A stretch of DNA of 64,000 nucleotides from Todiramphus chloris collaris (Eukaryota; Chordata; Aves; Coraciiformes; Alcedinidae). Shown here one piece after another: positions 35,503 to 47,100 of the stretch. The first letter of the stretch is position 1, and each line of letters opens with the position of its first letter. The translations under genes and the position numbers were made by a program. The stretch is taken from the NCBI GenBank assembly GCA_025345505.1, contig JANVCC010000152.1, forward strand, positions 2,985,318-3,049,317, written 5' to 3'. The notes beneath the pieces are model-generated. The model had not been told where the DNA came from, made no database searches, and saw only the letters and a program-made list of their open reading frames with translations.

Positions 35503-36247
35503 TGTCCTGGTTTGAGTAAGAATTGAACTAATTCTGTTCATTTTACTTTTCAGCTAAGTCTCTTCTAAATAACTGCACTTTCTGAAGTTAACAGAATATT
35601 TTCACAGTGTCTGCTTCTAGCAGTGGTAATGCTGGATGTTTACAGTTACTACCAAGCACTGATATGCAGAAAGGCTCTTGCTTATACTTGCTCCTGTGGA
35701 GACCAAGGTCACTGCTACATCTTGTGTAACACTTTGGGGGTGCAGAAGAAAAAGGCCACAACTGTGGGAAGAAGCAGACAGGACAGGTGATCCTAAACTG
35801 ACCAGCGAGGGATTCCACCCCATATATGTCACATTCAGTATAAAGCTGAGGGTCAATCTCTCTTCCTCAGTGGCTGGCATCTGAGGAGGATTCTCTGTTC
35901 TGCCTTCAATCCTAATCTGTGTGTTCCTGAATCCAGTACCAGAATCGAGCTCCTGAATACAGTTTCTGTCTGCTGCTGGGCCCAGTCTGGAACTTCCCTG
36001 GTGCCCGCTCCACAACATCAGTGGTGACAGTGATGTAATTGCCATCAGGGGTTTGGGTTTAATATTGGTTTTGTATATATTTCTATATATTTCATGTTAT
36101 TGTTACTTTTTTTCATTAAAGCTGGTTTAGTTTTTCATTCCATAAATCTTTCCCTTATTTCCTTTCTCTTCCTCTTGGGAAGACATCAGGATTAATAGAG
36201 AGTGTCTGTCATTCATTTAGTGACCAGCCCAACCCTAACCCTTGACA
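35503..36247 (+). mobile_element. solo ERV LTR, TGTCCTGGTTT type
   Basis: 745 bp starting TGTCCTGGTTTGAG and ending CTTGACA, with TATAAA at 35839-35844 and the variant signal ATTAAA at 36115-36120. T-rich sequence follows the ATTAAA, as in avian ERVL-type LTRs with the same start and a GACA end. The first 320 bp align with the antisense half-LTR at 21410-21734. Neighbouring 5-mers (TAATC left, TCCCA right) do not match, so no target duplication is claimed. No internal genes are attached. Reading frames inside it are chance. Confidence 0.82.
35839..35844 (+). promoter_or_regulatory. TATA box of the LTR
   Basis: TATAAA in CAGTATAAAGCTGAGG, matching the position and context of the core promoter in LTRs of this type, about 335 bp from the LTR start. 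Confidence 0.5.
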
Positions 36248-38228
36248 TCCCAAATATTTTTACTATTTTTATTATCCACACAAATCCTTATAATCTTTAC
36301 TGCCTGGCTTCTAGGAGTTTAAGGCCCTGTGTGACCAAAAGAGTAATCTCACCAGATCAGTCATCCACAAAAATATTTTTCAGTCACTTCCTATCATCTG
36401 TCAGCTGTAATGCTGTTTTTCAGAGGTTTTGCTTCCACCAAAAGTTCTCTTCAAGTTTTCAGCAGAGCTCACTCCATTCATAGTTGTGAGGTGACAATTG
36501 TCTCAATGTCTCCATGTGGTGGGTGCACCCTAGGAGTCTAGAAACTTCACTCTCTACCCAGAAAGGCAGCTATGGATTATTTAGAAGGGAATGTATCCAC
36601 AGAAGCCTCTCCATCTCTAATTTTTATCCTCTTAAATCTAAGGCAATTTCAACTAACAGCTCAACTGTTACTTACAAAGCGTGAACTTGGTGTTATTCCC
36701 ATCAGCTATGGTTCCCATCTTATTTTTTACAACACATAAACTCAGCAGCCAAGATGGGCGACGATGTATTAGACATGAAGGGAAAGAGTGGAAGAATAAC
36801 AGGGGCTATGGACAAACATAGTTTCATACATTAACCCAAACGCAGATGAACCCACATGAGTCTCCTATAATAAAGTGTAGAAAATAATTCTAAAGGCCCT
36901 TGCTTTCTCCAATCAGGATAACTTATTGAAGACATCTTAATCTCACAATATCTACTTTATACATGTTTGGTCTTGATTTCAAAACTACAAAGATTATCTA
37001 GCTGGGATTTTGTAGCTAGCAGTCAATCTTAACTATTCATCTGGAGGAAATGAGTTTCCAACTGCTAAAAGCTTTGGGGAGAAGACCAGGCAAGACTTGT
37101 TCTGGTCTTCTCCCCTGAAGTAAAGCCAGTCTCTTTGCCTGTACAGTGTTTAGCTCTGTCTCATTTTGCCGAATGGTTGAGTCACTGGTGTTGGATCTCC
37201 TCGTGTCCTCTCAGAAACTGTATGGCCATTTTGATGTGTTTACCCTATTGCTGCCAATAATTATTCTGTTACCTGGGCATACGGTCAATCAGCTACTCTG
37301 AGGAGTGCTGCTGCTGAAGGTCTGATGAACTCTGGTCTTCTCCAAAAGAAGGCTTTTGGGAGCATTCTCACTGCAAGGACTGGTGCTCCTTCACAGAAGG
37401 ATTTGTTTGGAAGGTGGTGTTTTGTTTTGTTTTACAAGGCAGGGAAGGATAATTCATCTTGGCTCACTGCAGCCTTCTGCACTGTCTGCCTGCATATTAA
37501 ACACTTGTTTTTATATCCCTTTCTCTATTTCAGAGTTTACTTCTGCTCGGGAAGAAGCTCTTCTCTTCCTTTTTTATCCTGTGTACCAGAAAGGCCATCC
37601 AACCAAGCCAGAGCATGGGTCATCTGAGATTTAAATCTGACTTCCAGGTTTCCAAGGCCAAGTCAAACTAGTCATGGGTCAGATTATAACTACAGCTGGG
37701 ACATTATTATCACTCAGTCATCTGGGCCAAGTGCTAAGTCAGCATGATGTAATGGGCTTGTAATGGCACCCAACTTAGCCAGGTCTCTAAGATGGCTTCC
37801 TCTTGACTTTTTACTTTATAGTGAGCTTCCAAGTGAAGACCAAAAGAGCTTTTAAACATAAAAAAGAAGTTTCAAACACAGAATATTTACTTAATCATTC
37901 ACACAGGTCAAGATAAAAATTGTTAGGTCAGAAGAATAAAAGGGGGGTATGAACAACTTCTTTGCCCATCTAATACTAGCTTCCAAACTGGGTTTTAATC
38001 ACTTCAGTGTGTTAATGAGTTACAGTTAATATTGCATGGTGTTCTTATGTGTCCAGGGAGTTTTCATTTTCTCCCTATGGAGGACAGGGTATGTCTGCTT
38101 CTCTCTCCTTTCAAGTACTTCTTTCTCTTGAAGAGCTGGTTCAGCACTACTTGCTGCATGCTTTTGTCTATGTTCCTCCCTGACATATCTTGCAGTAGGA
38201 AAGTGAACTTTTATCAGACATGTTCACA
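36248..38228. other. unique sequence with a perfect hairpin
   Basis: No gene or known repeat was recognised. Two overlapping + frames at 37325-37634 (100 and 92 codons) read the same DNA in different frames and look random. A 14-bp hairpin lies at 37076-37115. Confidence 0.5.
37076..37115. repeat. perfect 14-bp stem hairpin
   Basis: GGGGAGAAGACCAG (37076-37089) and CTGGTCTTCTCCCC (37102-37115) are exact reverse complements around a 12-base loop. A 13-base copy of the right arm's start (TCTGGTCTTCTCC) recurs at 37331-37343, 230 bp away. The stem is shorter than a usual microRNA precursor. Confidence 0.85.
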
Positions 38229-40036
38229 TTCTCTGACAAAGGAAGTGAAAGAGACCAAGAAGGGCTGCTTCAAATACATCAGTGGTAAAAGGAAGACTAG
38301 GGAACATGTGGGCCCACTGCTGAATGAGGTGGGAGACCTGGTGACAGAGGATGCAGAGAAGGCGGAGCTACTGAATACCTCCTTTGCTTCAGTCCTCACT
38401 GCTAGGACCAGCCCTCAGGAATCCGTGACACTGGAGGTAAGAGAGAAAACTTGGAGGGAGGAAGAGTCTCCACTGGTCAATGAGGATTGGGTTAGAAATC
38501 TCTTGGGTAAACTGAACAGACATAAAGCCATGGGCCCCAATAAGATGCACCAATGACTGCCGAGGGAGCTGACTAATGTTGTACTCTACCACTCTACATA
38601 ATTTTTAAAAGATCATGGAGACTGGGAGAGATTCCTGAGGACTGGAGGAAAGCCAATGTCACTCCAGTCTTTAAAAAGTGCAAGAAGTAAGACCCTGATC
38701 GTTACAGACCAGTCAACCTCACCTCCATACCTGGAAGGGTAATGGAGCACCTTAGTCTGGAGATCTTGTCGCAGCACATGGAAGAAAAGAAGGTTACCAA
38801 GAGTAGACATCATGGATTCACCAAAAGGAAGTCATGTCTGACTAGTCTGATAACATTCTATGATAGTATGACTGAATAAATAGATTCAGGGAGAGCAGTG
38901 GATGTTGTCTACCTTGACTTCAGCAAGGCTTTTGACACTGTCTCCCATAATATCCTCATGGGAAAGGTCAGAAAGTGTGGGTTTGAAGAGATGGGTTGAG
39001 AAAGTGTGGGCATTGAGATGGGTTGAGAACTGGCTCAAGAATAGAGCTCAGAGGGTGGTGACCAGTGGTGCAGAGTCCATTTGGTGACCTGTAGCTAGTG
39101 GTGTTCCCCAGGGGTCAGTTCTGGGTCCAGTCTTATTCAACATCTTCATCAATGACCTGGATGAAGGGATAGAGTGTACCCTCAGCAAGTTGTCTGATAA
39201 TACAAAATTGTGAGGAGTGTCTGATACACCAGAAGGCTGTGCTGCCATCTAGCAAGCTCTGGACAGACTGAAGAGCTGGGCAAAGGCAAACCTAATGAAG
39301 TTTAACAAGGATAAGTGTAGAGTCCTACACCTGGGGAGGAACACCATGTACCCATACAGGTTAGGGGTAGACACACTGGAACAATAAGTTATCCATGGAA
39401 CAGCAATGCACCCCTGTGGTCAAGAAAGCCAATGGTCTCCTGGGATGCATCAAGAAGAATCTGTCCAGCAGGTCAAGGGGGGTTCTTCTCTCCCTCTACT
39501 CTGACTTAGTAAAGCTACATCTGGAGTACTGTGTCCAGTTCTGGGCTCTCCAGTTCAAGAAAAACAGCTAAATAAATACTAGTGAGAATTCAATGGAAAA
39601 CTATGAAGATGATGAAGGGTCTGGAACATCTCTCTTATGAGGAAAAATTGATATCCCTGGGGCTTTTTAGCCTGCAAAATAGAAGACAGAGAGAATCTTA
39701 TTAATGTTTACAAATATCTGAAGGGTGGATGTCAAGTAGAAGTCAGTATCTTTTCAGTGGTGTCCTGTGATAGGATGAGCGGTAATAGTCACCAGCTGGA
39801 ACACAGGAAGTTCCATCTCAACAGGAGGAGAAACATCTTTACTGATGGTGGGTGACAGAGCACTGGAACAGGCTGCCCAGGGAGGTTGTGGAGTGACCTT
39901 CTCTAGACACTTTCAAAAGCCACTTTGAAGCGTTCCTGTGCAGCCTGCCCTAGGTTTTCCGGCTCTGGTAGAGGTGTTGGATTTGATTATCTCCAGAGAT
40001 CTCTTCCAACCTCTACCACTCTATGATTCTATAATT
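38229..40036 (+). mobile_element. CR1 LINE, 1.8 kb, with 3' tail
   Basis: Same subfamily as the 13.3-17.1 kb copy, starting in the linker between endonuclease and RT and reaching the tail (CTCTATGATTCTATAATTC) at about 40036. The 3' UTR holds GGAACAGGCTGCCCAGGGAGG. It is 5' truncated and has no LTR insertion. It contains a 27-29 bp tandem duplication at 38972-39027. Confidence 0.92.
38240..39740 (+). pseudogene. CR1 reverse transcriptase, broken
   Basis: Blocks: a GCFKYISGKRKTREHVGPLL linker (in an open stretch to about 38556), a WRKANVTPVFKK-like segment near 38650, NYRPVNLTS-type sequence near 38700, VYLDFSKAFDTVSHNIL near 38910-38955, and the post-RT blocks after 39280. The catalytic FADD position (39190-39201) reads LSDN, so the second aspartate is lost. 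Stops interrupt the frame, for example near 38878 and 39085. It cannot be active. Confidence 0.85.
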
Positions 40037-40140
40037 CTTTCAATGGAAGGAACCACTGCTTTCTTCCCAGTTACCTCATCTACTCATTCTCTTTGCAAAA
40101 GAAGAGAATTCATAAACAGGTAAAATGAATAAAATCTGTA

Positions 40141-40887
40141 TGTGATGGGTTGACCTTGGCTGACCACCTGGTTCCCACCAAGCTGATCTCTCACTCCCCA
40201 TCCTCAACTGTATGGAGGGAAAAATAAGATGAAAACTTATGGGTTTATTTGAATGCAGGAGGATTGCTCATCAATTGCTGGCATGGGGAGAAAAGACTTG
40301 ACTTAAATCAATATTTTGCTAAATAATAGCGGAGGATAGTGAGAACACTCCCTCCCTCTAATCCCATTCTTCCCTGGTTTAACTTCACCCTTATCTCTTC
40401 TACCTGTTCCCTCGCAATGAGTACAGGGAAATGGGGTTCGAATTTATTCCATAACACTTCATCTCTGCTGCTCCTTCCTCCTCAGGCTCATCCCCTGCTC
40501 CAGCATGGGGTCCTTCCCATGGGACATAATCCTTCATGAACCACTCCACCATGGGTCCTTTCCACAGGGTACAGTCCTTCAGAAACACACTGCTTCAGTG
40601 TGGGTCCCCCATGGTGGCTCAGGTCCTGACAGAAAACCTGCTTCTCTGTGGGTTCCTCTCCATAAGGAGCACACCAGGAGCCTGCTCTGATGTGAGATCT
40701 CCACAGACTACAGCTTTCTTTAAGACACATCCACCTACACTGTCATGGTGTCCTCCATGGGCTGCAGTGGAGTATATGTTCCAACATGGCTCCCTGTTGT
40801 GCTTCAGGAGGACAACCTGTATCACCATGGTCTTCACCATGGTTTGCAAGGAAATCTCTGTTCTGGTGACTGGTGAAACATCAGAAT
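40141..40887 (-). mobile_element. ERVL-type LTR, sense 5' part missing
   Basis: On the - strand the 3' end reads CAACCCATCACA at 40141. Towards higher coordinates come the repeated GGGTCC...CAG modules of a long avian LTR: AGCATGGGGTCCTTCCC, CCACCATGGGTCCTTTCC, CAGTGTGGGTCCCCCATG, CATGGTGTCCTCCATGGGCTG, then ACCATGGTCTTCACCATGG and GGAAATCTCTG. It stops near 40887, so the sense 5' portion (kept in the copy at 52543-53102) is lost. Frames open through it on both strands are by-products of the module repeats. Confidence 0.8.
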
Positions 40888-43800
40888 TAACATGTTTTTG
40901 GTGTGGTTTTGTTTTTGGGTTTTTTTTTTGACGTTTTATTCACAACTGCTTTGCTGCTGTAAAAACCTCTTGCAGTTACCGACATGCACTGGGCTACTGT
41001 TCTTCTAATTTTTAAAATAAAGAAATCCGATCAGTATTATCCACTGATGTAAAAGCAGTACAGTAGAAATTCTACTATATTTTAATCTAAAAGGTACAAT
41101 GTATATAAAGAATTCAAATAAATCTTTTGATAGGGAGGTTGCCTTTTTTTGTTAGGTTGTCTGTGGTATTTCTTTTACAGATGGCCAATAGATGAATTTT
41201 GTTTTCTATATGTGACTTCAGCTCTAACCTCACATCTATACTGTTGCTGTTGTGTTTCAGATATCAGATAACACTCATACAAAAGAATGCATAAAAAAGA
41301 GGGTGAATCTATAGAAAATAAGGTTAAAAGATGAAACTTCACAAAATCCATTGCATGAACTTGTTATTTATATTTTCTGAAAATATCTGTCAGCTGAGGA
41401 ACTGATTTGGAATGTGCTCCTTAGCTTTGTGATTCATACTACAGAGAGAAGGGTTGACTTTGTAATCTCCATCTTTGCTACTCTATTGCAATTGCAAGTT
41501 TATGCTATTACTGGTCATAAAGGCAACACAAGGTACTTGGTTCTGTAGATACCTGCAGTGGATTTTTATGGAAAATACTTAAAAAGCTGGAGGCTAAGCT
41601 TTAAGCACAACATGTGTGCCTCATTTCTTCAAAAGAAGCATTAATTGGAGTGGATTTAAAGCTTTAGCTTGTAGAACCTAATCAGAAATGACTTGACTTA
41701 TGCCATTGTCAAGCACAAAATCTACTGAAGTCAACGGATACGAAGGGAAAATTTGTCTAACTAAATACATGTCAAGCCAACAACTTCTAGCAGTACTCAG
41801 AGCCTCTTACAGAAAACTGAGGAGCATACATTGGTTATTGAAAAGTTGCAACGGTCCATACTTTGGGGCTTTTCCTAGGTCATTTCTTCCCTAAATCATA
41901 AAACTTACAAAACTACTCTTACCACTTTGTCCATCTGCTCACAGCAATTTTGTGAATTAGCATGTACAAATGAATCAGACAAGAACAATGTTCCTGTTTG
42001 AAATAGAGAAATCACTCAGCATGTTTATGTATACTCCATTAACTAAGCATTAAAGCATAAAATGACAGTTCATGGTGCTCTCAGAGACTTATTTGACATC
42101 TATTTGAAAGGCCTTAAAGCCTTCCACACAATGTCTCTAGAAACTAGGAAGATCCTTGGTAAGGACATGCTCGCTAGATAGGGTCGTGTACAAGTAGAAT
42201 GCTCTACATTGTGAAATAATAGACAGTCCAATTCTAGCACCTTCAGCTGGCTTTTGGAATGCAAATTTCAACTGTCAAGTCTTAATTAAAAACTACCAGT
42301 CGGCACTATTTAAAAAGTGTGAGAGAACTAAGTGGTAGGTTGTTGCAGAAAATGTGCAAGTTGCATGCTAAAGAAGTAGCTAAGGTGACAGGTATATAAT
42401 TATCATCACATCAAGTGAAGGACAAGAAACAGTCTATGGTTCCTGAAGAGGTGGAGCTTCAGCAGTCTTCAGTGTGTCAAGGGGTTCTTCAAGATAGAGT
42501 TAATTTGACATTCCATTTGTATGAAAGATGAAACTCCTTCTATGCCAAACCTTTGTGAGCCTTCAAAACTAGTGACATACACTGGGCGAGGTTCACGTAT
42601 AAAGACATAAGGGTGAGCACAAATGCTTGTGTTTCATGCATCAGGAAGGGATGAGTTTGAGACACAATATTGTGTTCAGGTGTTTGGCAGCTTCTGTTCA
42701 GCATGCACGCCACAGCTGTGCTGTAATCCCTCATTCAACAGAGAACTAGTAAAACAATGAATCAAAACCCACTACAGCTGGTCATCCAAAAGCAAGAATC
42801 TTCAGCATCTTCTGCACGTTTTAAATCAGGAAAACAGATCTTCTCTCTGTGCTACTAAAAAGTGAAAGTTCTGTGTGAAGGATCATTTTTGCTACCTAAG
42901 AAGAAACTACTCAGAAATACCATTCAGTGCTCCTTAAGGCTATGATATAAATCTAGACAGATGTGACTTTCTGCAAATAAATTTGTTCTGGTTGAACATA
43001 TTATCATGAGGCCACAGCAGTGTTCTGTTTTCCCAGCTTTTACAGGTCAGATCCTCTGACCTTCACCCTCTGCTGCAGTTGGTGTGTAAGTGCACTGAGG
43101 GATAGCAACAGCCTTGTCCCCTACCACCCAAATACACATTTGCAGTCCGTACTCCCCATATGTCTATATATTTAGTTCTTGTGTGGCACCTATGATGTCA
43201 GAATGGTTACAGAAAGTGAATAAAAGTTTTAAAGAAGAGTCACTGATACTTCTTCAGAAATATTTTAAGAAAACAATGCCAATTCATACTTTGATTTCTC
43301 TGATTTTGTCAGCTTAAGGATGAGCATGTAAAAAAAAAAAGTAATCTTTTTTATATTTAACCTGAGAATTTGGCTAAGTAGGCTTAATAGTCAATGCTAA
43401 ATTTTAGAAAGAGCATTGTGCTAAAAGAACTTTCCTCTTCTATCCTCAGTTAGAAAACATTAACCTTTAAATCTCAGTAGGTTTGGAATATCCAGTCTCC
43501 TGGATAATATATAATCAGTACTGAACAGGAATAATGTATTAGCTACTCAGATGCCTGTCAGAAAAAAAATCTTTCTTTAGCAATTTTCTACACGTATGTA
43601 ATCTATGACACATTTGACTTGACTGATTATTCATAAACAAAACTAATGTTATGGTTCTTAATTATTATCAGGTCCTTAAGGGACCTGTGAAGGTTTGATG
43701 ACCCTGTCCAGATATTTCAGCACCTCAGAGACAACAGTCCCTGCCCCAGTGACACCATAGGACATTTGCCTCCAGCTCCCCACAGCCCTGTTCTGCCCAG

Positions 43801-44164
43801 CCATTGGACCCACCAAGCTGTGGGCCAACATTCTCATCCCCATGCCTTTACCAGGCCATCTCAGGGCTTTGGCTGACTCTCGTTCCCCTCACTGGTCCCA
43901 ATCCTAATCCTTCATTGCCCTCTTCGCCGGTACTGCACAGTCTTTGACATCCATCGGGGCTGAGCTGAGCCCAATGCCTTGTCCTTTTGGCCAGCCTATC
44001 TCCTGGAACCCCTTAGGATAGCTGGACAGCTTCTCCACCATGATTATGATGCTCAACTTCCAGCTTCCATCCCTTAAGGAGCAACTGGATCTTGATAATT
44101 ATAGTGCAACACAAACAATCCAACCCTTAAGTAAATTAAATTGAATTTTCTGTATGCTCAGGTT
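40888..44164. other. unique sequence, about 3.3 kb
   Basis: Mostly AT-rich with no gene or repeat recognised, apart from a C-rich block at about 43690-44060. A 19-bp inverted repeat, CAGGTCC-TTAAG-GGACCTG, lies at 43669-43687 at the edge of that block. Confidence 0.5.
43690..44060. other. C-rich block, possible old repeat
   Basis: Composition changes sharply from the AT-rich flanks: many CC and CA words, few CpG, no useful frame. It has the texture of a decayed LTR or an old repeat, but I cannot name a family. Confidence 0.3.
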
Positions 44165-44184
44165 GGGGGGGGGGGGGGGGGGGG
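44165..44184. repeat. poly-G run of 20
   Basis: Twenty consecutive G followed by AGTA and five more G. Such runs can form G-quadruplexes and are also error-prone in sequencing, so the length is doubtful. Confidence 0.9.
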
Positions 44185-47100
44185 AGTAGGGGGAACATAA
44201 ACCAGAAACTACTGTTAATTTCTATCTCCTTATGTCCTTATGTTTTTTGGTTTTACTTACTCCAAGATCTTTTGGACATTTGTGAAGGCTGTGTGTTTTG
44301 CCTTGGGAATGATGATTCAAGCTGAAATAAACCTGCTTGGACAGAATTAATGTTGTCTCTTTTTTTTAGCATAAGTTTGGACTGTTTGTGGTGACTGATC
44401 TGTTCTTGCCACTATCAACATAAGTATAATGATTTCAGAACTCTCATAAATGAAAATAAATGACATTCCACAAAAGGTTGTATGCAAATACTGTCCTGCA
44501 GGTTGGAAAGTATCACTGAATTCCCACTTGTCAGAAAGGTAAATAAATTCAATGAGCTTTTAACAGATACATTATTTCATTATGTTACAGTTAAAGCTCA
44601 GTGTGAAATCTAAACAGAAATCAGACATGTCAGCTGCCAATGCTTTTTGAGTTGTGTGTTTTTTTCAAGCTCATGATTTAAAAAATCTTAAGAAACTTCA
44701 ATTTTTTTTTAAGCATTTTTTCTCTGAAAATCCCCTGAGAAAGCTAAGATCTGCATTCACCAACACATGGGTTGTTTTCAATTGCTCAGATTCCCCATAT
44801 TGTGTTTTGGTTTCCTGAGATGTCAGTTGCTATATTGTAAAAACATTGGAAAGGCTTCCCCTGAACATCATGGCACCTCGTTTTTCTCTTTCATATGATG
44901 TCTTAAACTGCTGTTCTCAGATGGCTACAAAAACATTGAAAGGTTACTGATTAGTTCAGCATCCTGCTGGCCAAATCAATTGTGTTGAACAGTCTGGTGG
45001 GTTCATGTGATAGGGGCTTCTTGCTGGTAAATCAGACCCAAATTTCAGCTGGTAACTACAAGTGTTTGTTCCTTTCCACTCTCTGTAACAGGACTGAAGG
45101 CAACTAGTTTAGAAGGACTTGCCATTGTAGATGTCTGAATTTAGATGAGATGAAGCCAACACTTAAATTTCTTCCACTCTCCATCTGTATTCTCTGCTCT
45201 CCCAGCACCAATGCCAACATCTTTCAGCTAACAGACATCCTTGACCTGAACCTCCTCTGCAAACATAAAAGGGAGTTGGTAGGAAAAGGTTTCTTCTAAT
45301 GACACCCTGAAATGGCATAACTGACAAAGGGAGAAAGGTCTCTTTCTTATATACATTTTTATTTGCAATATTCTATATCTATTGTTTGTTGTTGCTGCAG
45401 AATTAGAATAAGCTGGAATTTTGTCATTAATAATGAAAGTTCTGCTTGTACTACCTCTCCAATCATTCACTGTTTGTTGCTTAAAAAACTCTGTAAAAGT
45501 ATAATTTGTTGTCTATCATTTCAGCAGGTTGTGTAGAAGGAATGAATGCATAAATGTTAGAATCTGCCTACATTTAGCTCATATTAAACTTTGTTTTTCC
45601 ACTGAGGATTGTGGAATATCTTCAAAGTAATCCATTTTCCTAAACTCCCAAACTTCCAGTTAGAGACTCAGAAGAAGTACAACATCCTCTAGAAGTTATG
45701 AGGAAACTGGACTGTTTTCTAATTTACATATTTTGAGAACAACTTTTCACTGAATTTTTGGAAAATGTCTGTCAGTGGTGGGTGGCACTGAACTGAATTG
45801 CTTATTCACCTACATGGTATGACAATGAGGATGACTAAATTTGAACTACTAGGGAAGATAGTCACAATATAGCCCTTTGTCCTCGTATCCTGACAGAAGC
45901 ATGTTTTTTAGATCTATGTCCAGTTCTATAGCAGCCTGGGCTAAAACAACTCTTAAGAAGAAAAAGTAACTCATCTCAGATTATTAAACCACTTTTTTCC
46001 TTATATAGGATTGCTAGAGAAAAGTGAATTGCAAGTTTTTTGAGTCAGAAAAAAATGGCTTTTTGCCCACATCTGAATGATGGAGGTCTGTAGCACTGCA
46101 TCTTGAGGAAAGCAGTTTCACTGAGGAATTGGCATGCAACAAGAAGGACTGCAGCTGGTAAAACAATCTTCAACATGTCTGTGGCTCTTCTTCTTGTGAG
46201 TTTGAAAGCTGGGGATTCTTGTGAGTAGCTTTATAATGCAAGCAGTCACATAGTCAAAGAGAAAGAAATTGCCTATGTTAACCATGACTGATATTCTCCT
46301 GGACAGGCTCTTCACCTCTTAAAAGTCTAAAGAAAAATCTGTATTTTAGTTAGCAAATTACTTGAGGAAGATACGACATAATGCTATGTAATTTCTTGTA
46401 AATAAAATATACCTTAGGACTGCTTTTTTTTGATACTAATGTAGAACAGCCCACATCTGCACCATGTATGTTGTTCTTTGTCAAAACAGGATGGCCACAT
46501 ACAGTTGTCTACCTGAACCCTGCCCAGAAATTATTTTTGATGAGCTCAGTTGATTTGGAGCAATAAAACTGTCATGAAAAGTATTGTCTATAAGATGAGT
46601 TCCTATGCCTGGGAATGTCTCCTAACAGAATTTCATTAATTAGAATAGCTGCAACTACAATGTATCTTTACAGGCAACGGATCTGAAATCACTTCACTTT
46701 CTGAAAAGAATTTACCTGCTTTTTGTCTCTTGCCTTAGGATATCAACGTTTTGGAAAGACGACCTTTTTTTTTTTTCTCAATGTGTAGATGCTATGAGGT
46801 GGGGTGCTGTTCAGTGATGGGGACTCCTGAGAGCTACCAAATTCTATGGATAAAAATCCAAGAAGTATTTCTGGTAGAAGAGGGAGTGCAGATTTCCTGA
46901 AACAATGTTACTCATCTGTTAGCCTTCTTATGAGTTCAGATTTGTCCTTGGAAAGTTTATTTGCATCTGCAAAGAATGAAAGGGGGAAAAGAAAAAAAAA
47001 AAAAAAAAAAGAAAAAGAGGCTTAGTTTTAATGACCAGTTTGTCATTGTTTCCAGCCCTCTGTAAAAGCAAATTAGGATCTGTAATTTTACTGTTTCTCT

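Noticed and set aside
35617-36045. 142-codon frame on the - strand
   Set aside because: It runs antisense through the LTR at 35503-36247, so it is chance coding in LTR sequence.
35498-36252. Possible target duplication around the 35.5-kb LTR
   Set aside because: Flanking 5-mers TAATC and TCCCA do not match, so none is claimed.
40400-40931. Several overlapping frames on both strands
   Set aside because: Produced by the repeated GGGTCC modules of the LTR at 40141-40887.
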